From assembly GCA_949987565.1 (NCBI GenBank), contig OX465109.1:20081167-20145166 (forward strand): a stretch of 64,000 nt of DNA. The letters are read 5' to 3'. Source of the stretch: Luidia sarsii. Lineage: Eukaryota > Echinodermata > Asteroidea > Paxillosida > Luidiidae. Each line of letters opens with the position of its first letter. Position 1 is the stretch's first letter. The notes beneath the pieces were generated by a model that saw nothing but the letters and a program-made list of their open reading frames with translations, was not told where the DNA came from and ran no database searches. The position numbers were made by a program, and so were the translations under genes. Below are positions 34,995 through 46,900 of the stretch, piece after piece.

Positions 34995-35785
34995 ATTGGA
35001 GAGAGAGAGAGAGAGGGGAAGGAGAGGGGAGAGGGGGGAGAGAGGGGAGAGAGGGGAGAGAGGGGAGAGAGGGGAGAGAGGGGGAGGGGTTGGAGAGGCG
35101 AGAGGGGAGGGAGAGGGGGAGGAGAGAGGGAGAGAGAGTAGCGAGGGGAGGGAGATGGGAAGGAGAGGAGAGAGAGGAGAGAGAGGAAAGAGGGGGAGAG
35201 AGGGAAGAAGGGAGAGAGGGAAGAAGGGAGAGAGGGAAGAAGGGAGAGAGGGAAGAAGAGAGAGAGGGGAGAGAGAGAGGGAAGAGAGAGGGAGAGGGGA
35301 GAGAGAAGGAGAGGGAGAGAGGGAAGGGAGAGGGAGTGGGTAGAGGGAGAGGGGAGAGAGAGGGAAGGAGATGGAGAAAGGGGAGAGAGGGGGAGAGGGG
35401 GGAAGGAGAGGGAGAGAGGGGAGAGAGAGGGAAGGAGAGGGAGAAAGGGGAGAGAGAGAGGGAAGGAGAGGGAGAGAGGGGAGAGAGAGGGAAGGAGAGA
35501 GAGAGAGAGAGAGGGGGGAGAGAGAGGGAAGAGAGAGAGAGAGAGAGTGGGAAGAGAGGGAAGGAGAGGGAGCCAAAAGGGGAGAGAGGGAAGGAGAGGG
35601 AGAGAGTGGGAAAGGGGGACGGGGAGAGAGAAAGCGAGAGAAGGGGAGAAAGGGGGAGGGAGAGGAGAGAGATAGAAAGAGAGGAGAGAGGAGAGAGAGG
35701 GGGAGGGAGATGAGGTGGAGAGAGGGGGTGGGTAGAGGTTGAGAGAGAAATAGGGAGAGAGGTGGAGAGGAGAGAGACCAGTTTA
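34995..35785. repeat. GA-rich homopurine block
   Basis: About 790 bp are almost purely G and A on the + strand (GGGGAGAGAG-type words). Long open frames on both strands (34887-35576 minus, 35090-35713 plus) encode only Ser/Leu/Pro or Arg/Glu/Gly runs and are composition artefacts. Confidence 0.9.
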
Positions 35786-36270
35786 ATTGAATCGGACAGA
35801 TCTCAAGTCTACGGGGTCCTCTGCACTGTAGACGAGTTCAGAAATGAGAGAAGGAGAGAGAAAGCGAGATAAGGGAAGAAAGGGGGAGGGAGAGGAGAGA
35901 GATGGAAAGAGAGGAGAGGAGAGAGAGGGGGAGGGAGATGAGGTGGAGAGAGGGGTGGATAGAGGTTGAGAGAGAAAGAGGGAGAGAGGTGGAGAGGACA
36001 GATCTCAAGTCTACGGGGTCCTCTGCACTGTAGACGAGATCAGAAATGAGAGAAGGAGAGAGAAAGCGAGATAATGGGAGAAAGGGGGAGGGAGAGGAGA
36101 GGGATAGAAAGAGAGGAGCGACGAGAGAGAGAGGGAGGGAAAGAGGGGGAGGGAGATGAGGTGGAGAGAGGAGTGGATAGAGGTTGAGAGAGAAAGAGGG
36201 GGAGAGGTGGAGAGGACAGATCTCAAGTCTATGGGGTCCTCTGCACTGTAGACGAGATCAGAAATGCTGT
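35786..36270. repeat. About 200-218-bp tandem units with a unique 50-bp core and GA-rich spacer
   Basis: The core ACAGATCTCAAGTCTACGGG, then GTCCTCTGCACTGTAGACGA, occurs at about 35797, 35998 and 36217. GA-rich spacers contain GGAGATGAGGTGGAGAGAGG. The array continues from the GA block at 34995. Confidence 0.88.
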
Positions 36271-36369
36271 CATGGCTCTCATGAACCACCGTGGTCCTTA
36301 TTACAACATGAAACAAATTGCACATCCTTCCAGATGACCGGGAAGAAAGTAACTCAGCCGCAGTGACTC

Positions 36370-37440
36370 TTTTCAGCAATATTTAGAAAAGGCAGCCAAA
36401 TGTTGCGTAAGTTAAGCAACAAAAATGTTGCGTACGCAACATTTGAAGTTTCGTTAAATCGGCTGCAGATTCTTATTGACAAAAGTAATGATCTCAGTTT
36501 TGAAAAGCCGATCTGGGCCGCAAGTTATGACACGAGAAGATTGCATGTGGGGCATGCTGTTATTTCATTTAATTAATCTAGATAAGCCTACACTCACAAT
36601 AATCAGTTTGATCAATTTCGTCTTCAGCAAAACCATACCGATGAAAAGTAGTAATATAATGAAGACGAAATGGCATGAATAACAAACAGCAGAGGTGCAA
36701 AAGCGAATACACAGCTTTCTTGAACCGTTTGATATCTTAATTAACACTACAAAAACTGTAATCAAATAAACCGGTTGATAACTTTGAAAAGGGAATATGC
36801 CTATATCAAACATTAGGAGGGCCTGGCGTTTCGGTCCTAGCAGAACCTTTCTGAAAGGGAGAATGACAGAACGGCCGGGAGAACTTTGAAAAGGTTTCAA
36901 AGTGGTCAGAACAGAAAAGCAAACCACATCAAAACGATGCCATTCAAACTAGATAGAAAGACCTCGGTGAACTGTTCGTAATGAAAACTTATAAACTTCG
37001 TCAAATCTTGTATCACATAATAACAAGGCATAAGGACTGATTAACAAGCGGGAATTAAAGTGCTTTCTTCCAGAGTTTGTTTCAAAAATATAGATTGATC
37101 TTCAATCTTAATTCTTCCTAATTATCCATCAGAAAATCCTACAAGTTAGAAACGGTACGGTAAGCAACGACAACGTGCACTTTCTTGGTTGTAATAAGAT
37201 ATATTTTGTGAAGGTTATTTTGACGTAAAGGCCTACTTTCCTAGGAACTGGGTGGGGTGTTTTTTTGCCAGCCGTTTATTCAATAATTCCCGGTTTTGTC
37301 AGAGAAAGGATGCGAGACATGAACATTATGCGAATGTGTAGGTAATGCGACCGGGCGCATCAAATCACGTTAGCTGTTGCAGCACTGACACACAGTCCCC
37401 AAGTCAGAGTTGTGGGAATAAAACATCGCCTGACAGATAC
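36370..37440. other. Intergenic, one repeat fragment
   Basis: A minus-strand GATCGAAACGTC-family fragment (GGAGGGCCTGGCGTTTCGGT then CCTAGCAGAACCTTTCTGAA) lies at 36818-36860. The sequence is otherwise AT-rich, with no exon seen. Confidence 0.45.
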
Positions 37441-37449
37441 GATCTGTTT

Positions 37450-38310
37450 AACCTGATTCACGTTTTCACGTTGACAGCACGTGCGTCCGGACTCCCCCCA
37501 TTGTCCCGACAGGCACGGGGAGTTCGCTGGCAACGCCAAGGTTGCATCTACCTGAGCTATACTGCCCCTGGCACGGGCCGGCCGTCTGCCTCCCAACCCC
37601 CGTGGGTCAGGCAGCGTCCGGACCCCCGTCTCCCGGCCACCGGGACTCCCCCCTTGCTCGTGCCCATCGAGCTGGCCGGGACTGCAAGCCTTCCCGAGTT
37701 AGAAAACAAAGCAGCCGAGCACTGACAGACCTCGTCCGCACTCCCCTCCCTCGTGTAGCGGCCATCTTTAATTGCGGCGGCGCTGGCTGACAACGGCCAG
37801 CACCGAGAATGTTCCCACCAAGAAATGAAGAAACCTCTCGTTTCCCGCCCAAAGCCCTCGGCCCAACACTCACCTGCAGACGGAGACGTCTGTCAACTGT
37901 GACCCCCGTTCACTGACAGTGGCGACAATTCGGGCCAGTGCGTGGCAGGCCCTATGCAAAAAAAAAAAAAAACCACGGGGGCTATTTTCGTCAGCATACG
38001 GGTAGGCCTACATAACGCGCGTGTAGAACCATTGCTCTGTAGGTCCCTGCGTGTCGCGTGCACAAAGCTAGGTTGCAGGGACAGACGCTGTAAATCCAAT
38101 GACGTAATGATCACGTGACGCTGGTGTTTTCCCTCCGCTCGGAAGGTTCACGCGTGTTGTGAGTTCGCAAGGATGACAATTCCGCTCGATTCGACGGGGT
38201 ACTCACGACCCCCCAAAAAACCAGTCCACTTTCCAGGCGCATGCGAATATTATAGTGGTTATATAGTGCGCACGTCTTCCGTCAGTATTAAGTGCAAAAC
38301 ACCATTACTG
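37450..38310. promoter_or_regulatory. CpG-rich, possibly bidirectional promoter region
   Basis: CG dinucleotides are frequent, and there is a YY1-like GCGGCCATCTTT (37758-37769). On the minus strand, CCGTCTGCAG|GTGAGTGTT (exon base 37874) is a near-perfect donor and could end the 5'UTR exon of the BMI1-like gene. On the + strand, a short ATG exon with a good donor follows at 38325. The evidence is only from splice-site form and composition. Confidence 0.35.
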
Positions 38311-38324
38311 GGATATAAGTGAAG

Positions 38325-38342
38325 ATGGATTTTTTTCGGACG
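38325..38342 (+). CDS. Candidate first coding exon, unknown gene
   Basis: GAAGATGG, a good Kozak context, opens a frame MDFFRT that ends ACG|GTAAGTTG, a strong donor. The exon sits just downstream of the CpG-rich region 37450-38310. I could not find a matching second exon, so function is unknown. It may be chance. Confidence 0.25.
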
Positions 38343-38349
38343 GTAAGTT

Positions 38350-40190
38350 GGCCTAAAGTACAATCGATTGATGTTAATCGCTGACATCACGTGATGTTGA
38401 CATCTATCACGTGATGCTGACATCGCGTTGTTTTTGCTTCTTCATATATTAAGCTATACAATGGCGCTTCACTCGCTTGAAATCAAAGAGATTGTACGAA
38501 ACCAACAAATTACAATTTTGTTTGGGAAAAATCGAACATGAATCAAACCGCTACAGACTTCTTCGTTTTTTAACTCTTTGCCGGAATTATAAAACTTCTT
38601 GGATGTGCAAATGAAAATGTATTTCTTGAGTTTATAATATTTATCATTTAAATCTATTTCTACCGGGAATGCTTATGTGTAGAATCCGCACGAATGGGAG
38701 AGAAAGTGCTGCAAAGGACTTCCCGTGTTTCAGTCAGCAGTGCAGGACAGGATAGGATAACTGTACAGAGCATTTTGGTTTGGTTTGGACAAAAACAATA
38801 ATATGACGACAGCATAAGCGTGGAGGAAAAAGCCACGATTTCTCAAACGAAAACTGGCGGTTAAGAAAACCTAACAGAGGCGTGATACAAGGTAATCTCT
38901 ACGTTAAAAATTAGAGATAATCTTATTGAAATGTTTTCCTTCTAGTTTTAGATAAATCTTCTAGAAGTCGCACAATAGCTTGCCCATTTTGTTAAGGGTC
39001 ATCAGGACATTTCTTTTACATGTATGCCTATGCCTGCACTGTGTATACAATCAATTTGATCCGAGTCCCTGAAATTAAACGAAATCATGCACGGAGTAGC
39101 TTTGAGCTGATAAGTGACATAACGGTATGTAGCCTATCAAATCAAATCAAATAAAAAACAACATCTATTTCCACACACAATAGATACAGAGGCTATACAA
39201 GCTGAAATGGAATGGAATACGTGTGGAGGAATCATCCTGAAAGACTTGCGGCGAATGTCCCGAAAAACATATAAACATTAACAACAAAAAATGAATCGGT
39301 ATATAAACGGGGTTATTCTTGTCATTTAGTAATTAAGATACAATTAAGATACAAGACGTAGGACAAACAGGGACAGACAGGTATACAAAAAAAAATTGAA
39401 AGTGATAATAATGATACAAATAGAGTGTATCAGAATAACGTACTGGTTAACATGGTTTAACAGAACTTTGCATCAGGTAGTATTCATTTGGAATTCAGTA
39501 AGGAAAGATTTTAATTTTAGTTTAAAGCAGTTAATAGAATGGCAGTTAGTTTCAATTGTATAACTTCATTACCTTTCGCATAACCAAGTTTAATTTCTGA
39601 GAGCAAGACATCAGTCCCTTCATATTTTCTCGGCCTAAGTTCATGACAATGTCCAATCAATTATTCAGCACAGGCTACACTTGTCGTCTTCTCCAAGAGA
39701 TCGTACAGTTATCTAAATGCCACATGATCACCCCGGCTTCGATACGTGCACTTCACATAAACCCGCACCTTTGAAATCCTGCATATCTATTAAGATTTTA
39801 TGGAATGGGATATCCCCCTTGTCTCTTGGCTGAGGTCCCTCACCTACTAGAACTGAAAAACAAAAATAGCCAGCCGAGGACGATATAAAACCGCAACGAG
39901 TGAGGCTTGTCGGTTGCATGGTAATAAACACCAAGTGAGTCTTAAGATCTTGTTTTAATTGAGTGGGCGAAGTCAATCGATGTGTTTTTCATTCCCACAT
40001 TATGTTTGGTTTCCATTATCTCTAAAAATTGTGATGATTTTTGTTCGACTGTTGAGGACGGCCGCGTGTATAATTTTCTTACACTTTGAGTAAATATTTC
40101 ATTTCCGTTCCCACACAACGCGTGTTAATACAACGACGACTGGTCGGCCAAAAATCAAAACATCAATTAGCTTAACAAACACAAATCAAC
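38350..40190. other. No confirmed gene
   Basis: The sequence is AT-rich. A CACGTGATG(T/C)TGACATC word is repeated near 38386-38426. A stretch at 39780-39945 (CCTCACCTACTAG...GTGAGGCTTGTCGG) resembles repetitive DNA, but the family was not identified. Confidence 0.4.
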
Positions 40191-40196
40191 CCCGGC

Positions 40197-41497
40197 AAAG
40201 ACTAGTTGACTATTAGGAAAGGCCACCATCTAAGGGCTGGATAGCTCAGATGGAAGATCCCTGGTGTGCTAAAGACTAGTTGACTATTTGGGAAGGCCAC
40301 CATCTAAGGGCTGGATAGCTCAGATGGAAGATCACTGGTGTGCTACAGACTATAGTTGACTATTTGGGAAGGCCACCATCTAAGGGCTGGATAGCTCAGA
40401 TGGAAGAGCACTGGTGTGCCAAAGACTAGTTGACTATTTGGGAAGGCCACCATCTAAGGGCTGGATAGCTCAGATGGTAAGAGCACTGGTGTGCCAAAGA
40501 CTAGTTGACTATTGGGGAAGGCCACCATCTAAGGGCTGGATAGCTCAGATGGTAAGAGCGCTGGTGTGTCAAAGACTAGTTGACTATTAGGAAAGGCCAC
40601 CATCTAAGGGCTGGAAAGCTCAGATGGTAAGAGCACTGGTGTGCCAAAGACTAGTTGACTGTTAGGGAAGGCCACCATCTAAGGGCTGGATAGCTCAGAT
40701 GGTAAGAGCGCTGGTGTGTCAAAGACTAGTTGACTATTAGGAAAGGCCACCATCTAAGGGCTGGAAAGCTCAGATGGTAAGAGCACTGGTGTGCCAAAGA
40801 CTAGTTGACTGTTAGGGAAGGCCACCATCTAAGGGCTGGATAGTTCAGATGGAAGATCACTGACGTGCCAAAGCCCAGTTGACTATTTGGGAAGGCCACC
40901 ATCTAAGGGCTGCATAGCTCAGATGGAAGAGCACTGGTGTGCCAAAGACTAGTTGACTATTTTGGAAGGCCACCATCTAAGGGCTGGATAGCTCAGATGG
41001 TAAGAGCACTTGTGTGCCAAAGACTAGTTGACTATTAGGGAAGGCCACCATCTAAGGGCTGGATAGCTCAGATGGTAAGAGCGCTGGTGTGCCAAAGACT
41101 AGTTGACTATTAGGGAAGGCCACCATCTAAGGGCTGGATAGCTCAGATGGTAAGAGCACCGGTGTGCCAAAGACTAGTTGACTATTTGGGAAGGCCACCA
41201 TCTAAGGGCTGGATAGCTCAGATGGTAAGAGCGCTGGTGTGTCAAAGACTAGTAAGTTGACTATTAGGAAAGGCCACCATCTAAGGGCTGGAAAGCTCAG
41301 ATGGTAAGAGCACTGGTGTGCCAAAGACTAGTTGACTATTAGGGAAGGCCACCATCTAAGGGCTGGATAGCTCAGATGGTAAGAGCGCTGGTGTGTCAAA
41401 GACTAGTAAGTTGACTATTAGGAAAGGCCACCATCTAAGGGCTGGAAAGCTCAGATGGTAAGAGCACTGGTGTGCCAAAGACTAGTTAACTATTAGG
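40197..41497 (+). repeat. Tandem array of 17 units (75 bp) carrying a tRNA-like 5' half with A box
   Basis: Each unit reads AAAGACTAGTTGACTATT, GGGAAGGCCACCATCTAA and GGGCTGGATAGCTCAGATGG, then TAAGAGCACTGGTGTGCC. The last two segments are the acceptor 5' strand, D-arm and start of the anticodon arm of a tRNA, with an intact Pol III A box (TAGCTCAGATGGTAAGAGC). No unit has a B box. Alternating higher-order variants (GGATAGCT/GGAAAGCT, AGCACT/AGCGCT) show that blocks of two units were duplicated together. Confidence 0.92.
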
Positions 41498-41499
41498 GA

Positions 41500-42040
41500 T
41501 TGCCATCGCAAGGACAAATACAATCTCCATGTAGGTGGTTGAATATTTTTTACAAATTTTAAAAACAACTGCACCGCACATGCATTTCAAAATGCACACA
41601 CAATGCAATTTCCACTGGTACACCAAGAGTAACGATAATCCTTATTCCCATAAAAGTGTATTCAATATTTTGTCGTTCATCTTCATTTATATTGTTACTA
41701 AATTGTCCATTTTTTAAACGACAATCTGTGTAATACAAAAAGGTGCCAATAAACTTGCATTTTTAAATGATCTCAAAAATTAGGACAAACATAGACAGTC
41801 AGTGTACGGAAAGCCCTGACACACATGACAGAGGAAGGACAAAAGGGAAGGGAGTGGGATGCAGAATAACTGATGTTCACTGATGGAGGGGAGATTAGGG
41901 AAAACAAACAAAATGGTACTGGGGAGGATCAAAGGGACGGGAGAGAGGTGACAGATCAAAGGAGAAAGCATAGGGAAGATGAAGAAAAGAGGTGTTATTG
42001 AGATGAGGATTACTCATTCCCTTCCTGAATATTCAGAAAT
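41500..42040. other. Intergenic, no gene seen
   Basis: AT-rich to 41780, then purine-rich on the + strand to 42000, like a diverged version of the pyrimidine units that precede other GATCGAAACGTC copies. Confidence 0.4.
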
Positions 42041-42044
42041 ATTG

Positions 42045-42125
42045 AGAAAGGTCCTGCTAACTTTTCAGATTTATGTATTGCAGGTCATTTTAGTCAGTGA
42101 GCATTTTGCAACAGTTTTTGTATTA
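42045..42125 (+). repeat. GATCGAAACGTC-family fragment with internal deletion
   Basis: TTGAGAAAGGTCCTGCTAAC is followed directly by the tail (GGTCATTTTAGTCAGTGAGC and TTTTGCAACAGTTTTTGTA). The GAAACGTCAGGCCC part is missing. Confidence 0.65.
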
Positions 42126-42180
42126 ACTCCATGTTTAAATGATGCAAGCATGTAGCAAACTGCTAATTGTTTTAAAGGAT

Positions 42181-42329
42181 GATATACCAAAATGTTGCAA
42201 ACTGCTTACTGACTAAAATTGCAAATCTAAAAATTAAGTGGGCCTGACGTTTCGATCCTAGCAGGACCTTTCTCTCTGCCTTTGAGAAAGGTCCTGCTAG
42301 GATCGAAACGTCAGGCCCACTAAATGTTG
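42181..42329. mobile_element. GATCGAAACGTC-family foldback element with 12-13-bp target duplication
   Basis: A full minus-oriented half begins GATATACCAAAATGTTGCAA. It meets a short plus-oriented half at CTTTCTCTCTGCCTTTGAGA. The flanks are direct repeats TGTTTTAAAGGAT (42168-42180 and 42330-42342). Confidence 0.88.
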
Positions 42330-42637
42330 TGTTTTAAAGGATCACCATTCCAAATATAAAAGTGCCCGGTGTTATTTCTATTTCTGGTCTTCGTCCCAAA
42401 GCTGTCTGGAATTCACCGGTGATGTAGGCCTAAGTTGCTTTGGCAACCGTTTGTCAGCACTGAAGCTTCGTGTCTCCCGGCTCGTATAACGGCGATGTGC
42501 ACGTATTAACGCCATTATCGCAAATACATACAGTGTAAGGAGCAGTAATATGAGTCAATAAAATATGATACAGAGATCGCAAATCAGTTTGGTGCGTGTA
42601 AGACATATCCTGCTTACGTCACTATTACACGCGTACC

Positions 42638-42778
42638 ATGGCATTGTTTGCTGGTGACAGAAGACATCATTATGAGGGTGGGCAGCTCAACTCCGACCTT
42701 TCCACCATCTCGGACAGACTTATGGAGCTGATTGAGCGCTCTAACCAGTACATGAATATTAGATTCAACATAGCATGA
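42638..42778 (+). CDS. Small ORF / exon-like fragment, unknown (46 aa)
   Basis: ATG to TGA encodes MALFAGDRRHHYEGGQLNSD and then LSTISDRLMELIERSNQYMN plus six residues. The amphipathic DLSTISDRLMELIERSNQYM part looks protein-like and codon use is balanced, unlike the AT-rich flanks. It could be a small gene, a stranded last exon (AG acceptors precede it) or a transposon relic. I do not recognise a family. Confidence 0.25.
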   Translation: MALFAGDRRHHYEGGQLNSDLSTISDRLMELIERSNQYMNIRFNIA

Positions 42779-42805
42779 ACATATCCCTGAGGAGACCGCA
42801 TCAGT

Positions 42806-43180
42806 TTAAAGCCCCTACACAACATTAGTAAGATCGAAAATCAGAAATGTTCACAGATTTATATGAAACTTATACAGTTTGAAGATGGTTATAGTAGAAA
42901 CCTCGCACTGAAATATTTCTGCCTAAAATGTTGTATTTGGGAGAAAAGAGTAAAAGAAATCGTTTACGTCTCACCGAGATTTTAACTATTTTTCGGAACA
43001 GTACAGCGTTGAATGCTGCATTTTCGCGAAACAAATGAAGCAGTTTTCACAATTTTCTCGAGACTCGGTTGGCGTATTGAGCTGAAATGTTCACAGGTGT
43101 GCTATTTCATGCATATGTTGGACCAGACAACGTATGGATGCTGTTCTTTGACCTCGACCAATGTTGTGTAGGGACTTTAA
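42806..43180 (+). mobile_element. TTAA-type MITE, family B, copy 1
   Basis: It starts TTAAAGCCCCTACACAACAT and ends CCAATGTTGTGTAGGGACTT plus TAA. Terminal repeats resemble family A but the interior differs (TGAAATATTT, TTTTCGCGAAACAAATGAAG, CATGCATATGTTGGACCAG). It is 375 bp and matches the interrupted copy at 57186-57725. Confidence 0.85.
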
Positions 43181-43800
43181 TGTAAAAAGGTATTTGCCAA
43201 TATTCAACCAGCACGGTGAATATCGTTGGCCAAAATGCCCGACTGCTATGGTAACATTATTGGTTGCCCAATTTTCGGATCGGGAGGGTCAATACGAATC
43301 ACATATAATATACTCTTAGTATTTCTAAGCAAATATACGTTTAGGCAGGATGCTTCTCAATGCTTTCACAGTGATCTTGCCCTTTGTTCCGGGCTTGTGG
43401 CTGATCTTATTGCTTAATTCTGTAAACTGAACGGTTATGGAAGTAAACCCTCTCTGTCTATCACCTTGTCTTGATTGAATTAGACATGACTGTAAACCTT
43501 CAATTGTGAAGTAGTTGCTCGCTTGCGTGAGAAGAGGTGTAACCACTATTTACACCGTCCAAGGAATTACACTTTCCTTCATTCGATATCAACCGATCAT
43601 AATATACCTGATTCGTTTAATTAGTTGCAGCTCAAATGCATTGTTTGCTTATTTTATTGGACTGACCTTTCCCTCTTTTGTCTCAGTTTTGTCAAGGTTT
43701 TCCAAACCAATTCTTCATTATTTCTCCATCAATCTTCACTGTCGTCTTTATAGTTCAAATGTCAACTTTGTGATTATTTTTCAACGTAATACTAATAGGC
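43181..43800. other. Intergenic, no gene seen
   Basis: AT-rich sequence. The short frames have no recognisable similarity. Confidence 0.4.
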
Positions 43801-43805
43801 CTAGG

Positions 43806-43912
43806 CACAAATGTTTCAAACTGCTTACTGACTAAAATGACCAAAATGTAAACATAAAAAATTGGGAGTCCCTGACGTTTCGATGCTAGCAGGACTTTCC
43901 CAAAGGGCAGAA
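43806..43912 (-). repeat. GATCGAAACGTC-family repeat, single-sided copy
   Basis: On the minus strand the order is GGGAAAGTCCTGCTAGCATC, GAAACGTCAGGGACTCCC and TCAGTAAGCAGTTTGAAAC. Confidence 0.8.
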
Positions 43913-43914
43913 TT

Positions 43915-46900
43915 CGGAAATATTTTCCAACGTGAACACTTTAAGACACGAACTCATTCATACATTGAAGCAACGCATGTATGCTCTTACAGACTGGGAA
44001 CAACATTGGTAACAGCTGTCGGTGATCTAATTAATCAGCCGATTGTTGTTCCCGGGGAGCCTTAAATCCAACGGAATTGAATGAGTGATATTTGAAGAAG
44101 GTTTTTATCCAAGTCCCGGTGGGAAATTACTACGGCCTATGATCAGCTTACGTCACAGTGTCAAAGGTTGAAAAGAGAGAAAGATACCAAAGCTTTTGTT
44201 ACCGATGGTTGATGCAGTTAATGTCTCCAACTCATGGAATCGCGGCCTTAATCGCCAATAAATCGCGTAATGCCAACATCGAAGAGGGCGATTGAACGAC
44301 TGGATATGGAGACTAATAAACAGGAAGTAATTTCATGTTACATCGCCTTTGGACACGACATAGGGTATCGCTTCTCGTTTTATGATAATCAAGCTATGAT
44401 GGGAACAATATGTGTGCATCTAAACATATATCCTCCAGCGATCATTTGGGAGTTTCCAAAGCACCATCCACGAACACACGGCCACATCGGCACTATGAAT
44501 ATTTAAGACCAATATTTTTATAATCCAAATTTATAGGCCAACTCATTCGCTACTATCTCAATCGTATATATTTCTTCTCTTTTTTCTCTATGTCTCATCT
44601 CAGTGTGATCCACCTGGAATTGGGATGACTCGCCATAAACATTAGGAAAACAAATCAAATTAATCTCAGAAACAACTACTCTCACTGATTGAAAAGAGGC
44701 CGAATTCGGGAATAGCTTTGAGAGCTTTGAGAGCTCTGATTCTGGAAGATCCTTTCTGAAATGCCTTGGTGAAATCAACAGCATTCAAAGCACCGGGCCA
44801 ACTAATATATAGTATATCAATTTCAAGTCAGTCTTATCAGCAAGCTCTTGCAACCATTTCCATCGCTTTATCTGTCCTGTTTATTTTAAAGACATGCGGA
44901 TTCGTATCTGGAAATGTCTGATAAAGGGAAAAGAGTGGGAGAAAGGAGGTTAATATGATCAGTATACCTCCAGGAACGATCACTCACACTTCCTTCTCTC
45001 AGCTGTACCGTGTGGATAGCAAGTCAGCCTATGGTCCCGTTCAGATGGGGGGTACTGTTACGATCAGAAGCACAGGAAATGATAAAGGCCCCGTATCGTA
45101 CTCCCTTTGATCGCGTTCAATCAATGATTCCATCCGGGAGATTACGAGCACGCTGGCTTCCGTTCAACCGAAGGGGGGCTGGCGGTAAAAGGAGACTTCC
45201 GCGACTCGACTGCCCATCCACGTAATATTTTAGGGATGCACTGTGAAAACGCTCGGCTAAAGGTGTTTGGTAACTAAGTGTGTCCCACAGCATAGCTGTC
45301 AACCTATCTTAAAGGAAATTAGGAATACTTCTGCTTAAAAAGAGGAATCACAGAGCAAACTATACATAGGAATACATGTGTATTTCCAAGCCAGAAATCT
45401 GTTGTCAAGAGCTTGTCAAAAGTGATAGCTTTTTACCCTAAAAGAGGAATGCTTCCTCCAAAATAGGAATGGTTGGCAGCTTTGCCCACACTCGCGCTGG
45501 TTTTTCTCAGAAATATTTGGAGTTCGTGATTGATTATAACCAGCACAGTCCACAGTCTTTGATCAATACTGGTCAATAAAGTCGACCTTTTAACCGACTT
45601 TGGTCAAAATATGGGTAACATACTGGCTAACAATTTTAGATGGCGTTTTAGAGTAAACTGGTTCTTAAATGGCAAAAACTATAAATTTCACACATGGGTA
45701 GATGGTTTCCCTGAAATTAATTCATCTTTTAGTGCAAAAAGAAAACGATTTTATGAAATGGAAGCTTTGATCAGCGTTATATTAAGAACCAAAACATGCA
45801 TCGTTCAAAAGTCTGTTCCCATGATGGTTAAAGTAATGTCAGTAAGCAATGTTTGTTTTACTCTTTTCAATTATGGAAGCGAAATGTCAGGCCCTCTCAA
45901 TGTTTGAGATCTGCATTTTTGGACAAATCCCGGTAATTCAAATCAGTGAGCATATTGTAACATTTCTGCATTACCCGTCTGAATTATGACGCACGTTCAT
46001 CAGTAAGCAAGACAGTATACGGTGAAGGATTCAGCGTGTTTGCCCCTGCTAAAGGGGATGTCCCTGTACTGCTCAGATCCAGTCAACCTTACTTCCGCAA
46101 TTGACTGCGTCCGCACTGGGCAAGGTGTGGACGAAGTTCGGACAGCGGGTGATCAGTGGGCAGGTTGGTCGGTGCACCGACGCTTGGTCAGGAGGGATTA
46201 GAGGCGGGGGAGGCTGGTAAGCGGATTAAACTCACCCTGAAGGGGCCTCTTGCTTAATCCCTTCACACTTGAATAAACACAAGGAATTAGCCAGAATGTA
46301 CACGATTTGCCTTTCGTTCATATTGTGTCAGATTCAATACGTCTGACTTTTTTACTTTTAATGTTGATATTCTAGTAAAAACTCCAGCACCGCACGTATG
46401 AGCAAAACACAATCTTGGAATGAATTATATCGCTCTGAAATATTTCTGACAGAAACGTCAACTTGTTGTTGCCGAGGAAGTTGGACCAGGAAAAACAAAA
46501 CTATTTCCTCATAATTATGTTCCAATCAGAATAGATTATAGTCTTCAACTCAGAATAGCTTGTAGTTTTCAACCGTTTTTGTTTAAGTTGATGAATTCAG
46601 GTAATATACTGATCAAAATATCGTTGCCAGGCCTATAGTGGTTACATCTTATAAAGATTGCTGTTATTCCTTGAGATATTTTTTAAGAAAGTGATAGGGT
46701 GCCTATAATTTACAGGGAAATTAAATGAATGGAAAGAAATAAGAAATTAATTGAAACTGATTTCAATTAATTGTTCAATTGTGATATATCAAAGGAATTA
46801 TAATCATCTAATCATTGCAGCCAGAACAGCCTTATCATAGCTTAACGCTAAGAGTCTTCAGAACGTCAACTCATGGTCAAATTGACTCTCTATATTCGTA

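Noticed and set aside
34887..35713. Long frames of 207-229 codons on both strands
   Set aside because: They encode only Ser/Leu/Pro or Arg/Glu/Gly runs from the GA-rich block, so they are composition artefacts.
39728..39976. 82-codon minus-strand frame
   Set aside because: It looks like part of a dispersed repeat, with no splice signals or recognisable domain.
40197..41497. CRISPR-like array
   Set aside because: The 75-bp units are contiguous without variable spacers. The context is a eukaryotic genome, and the unit derives from a tRNA-like SINE.
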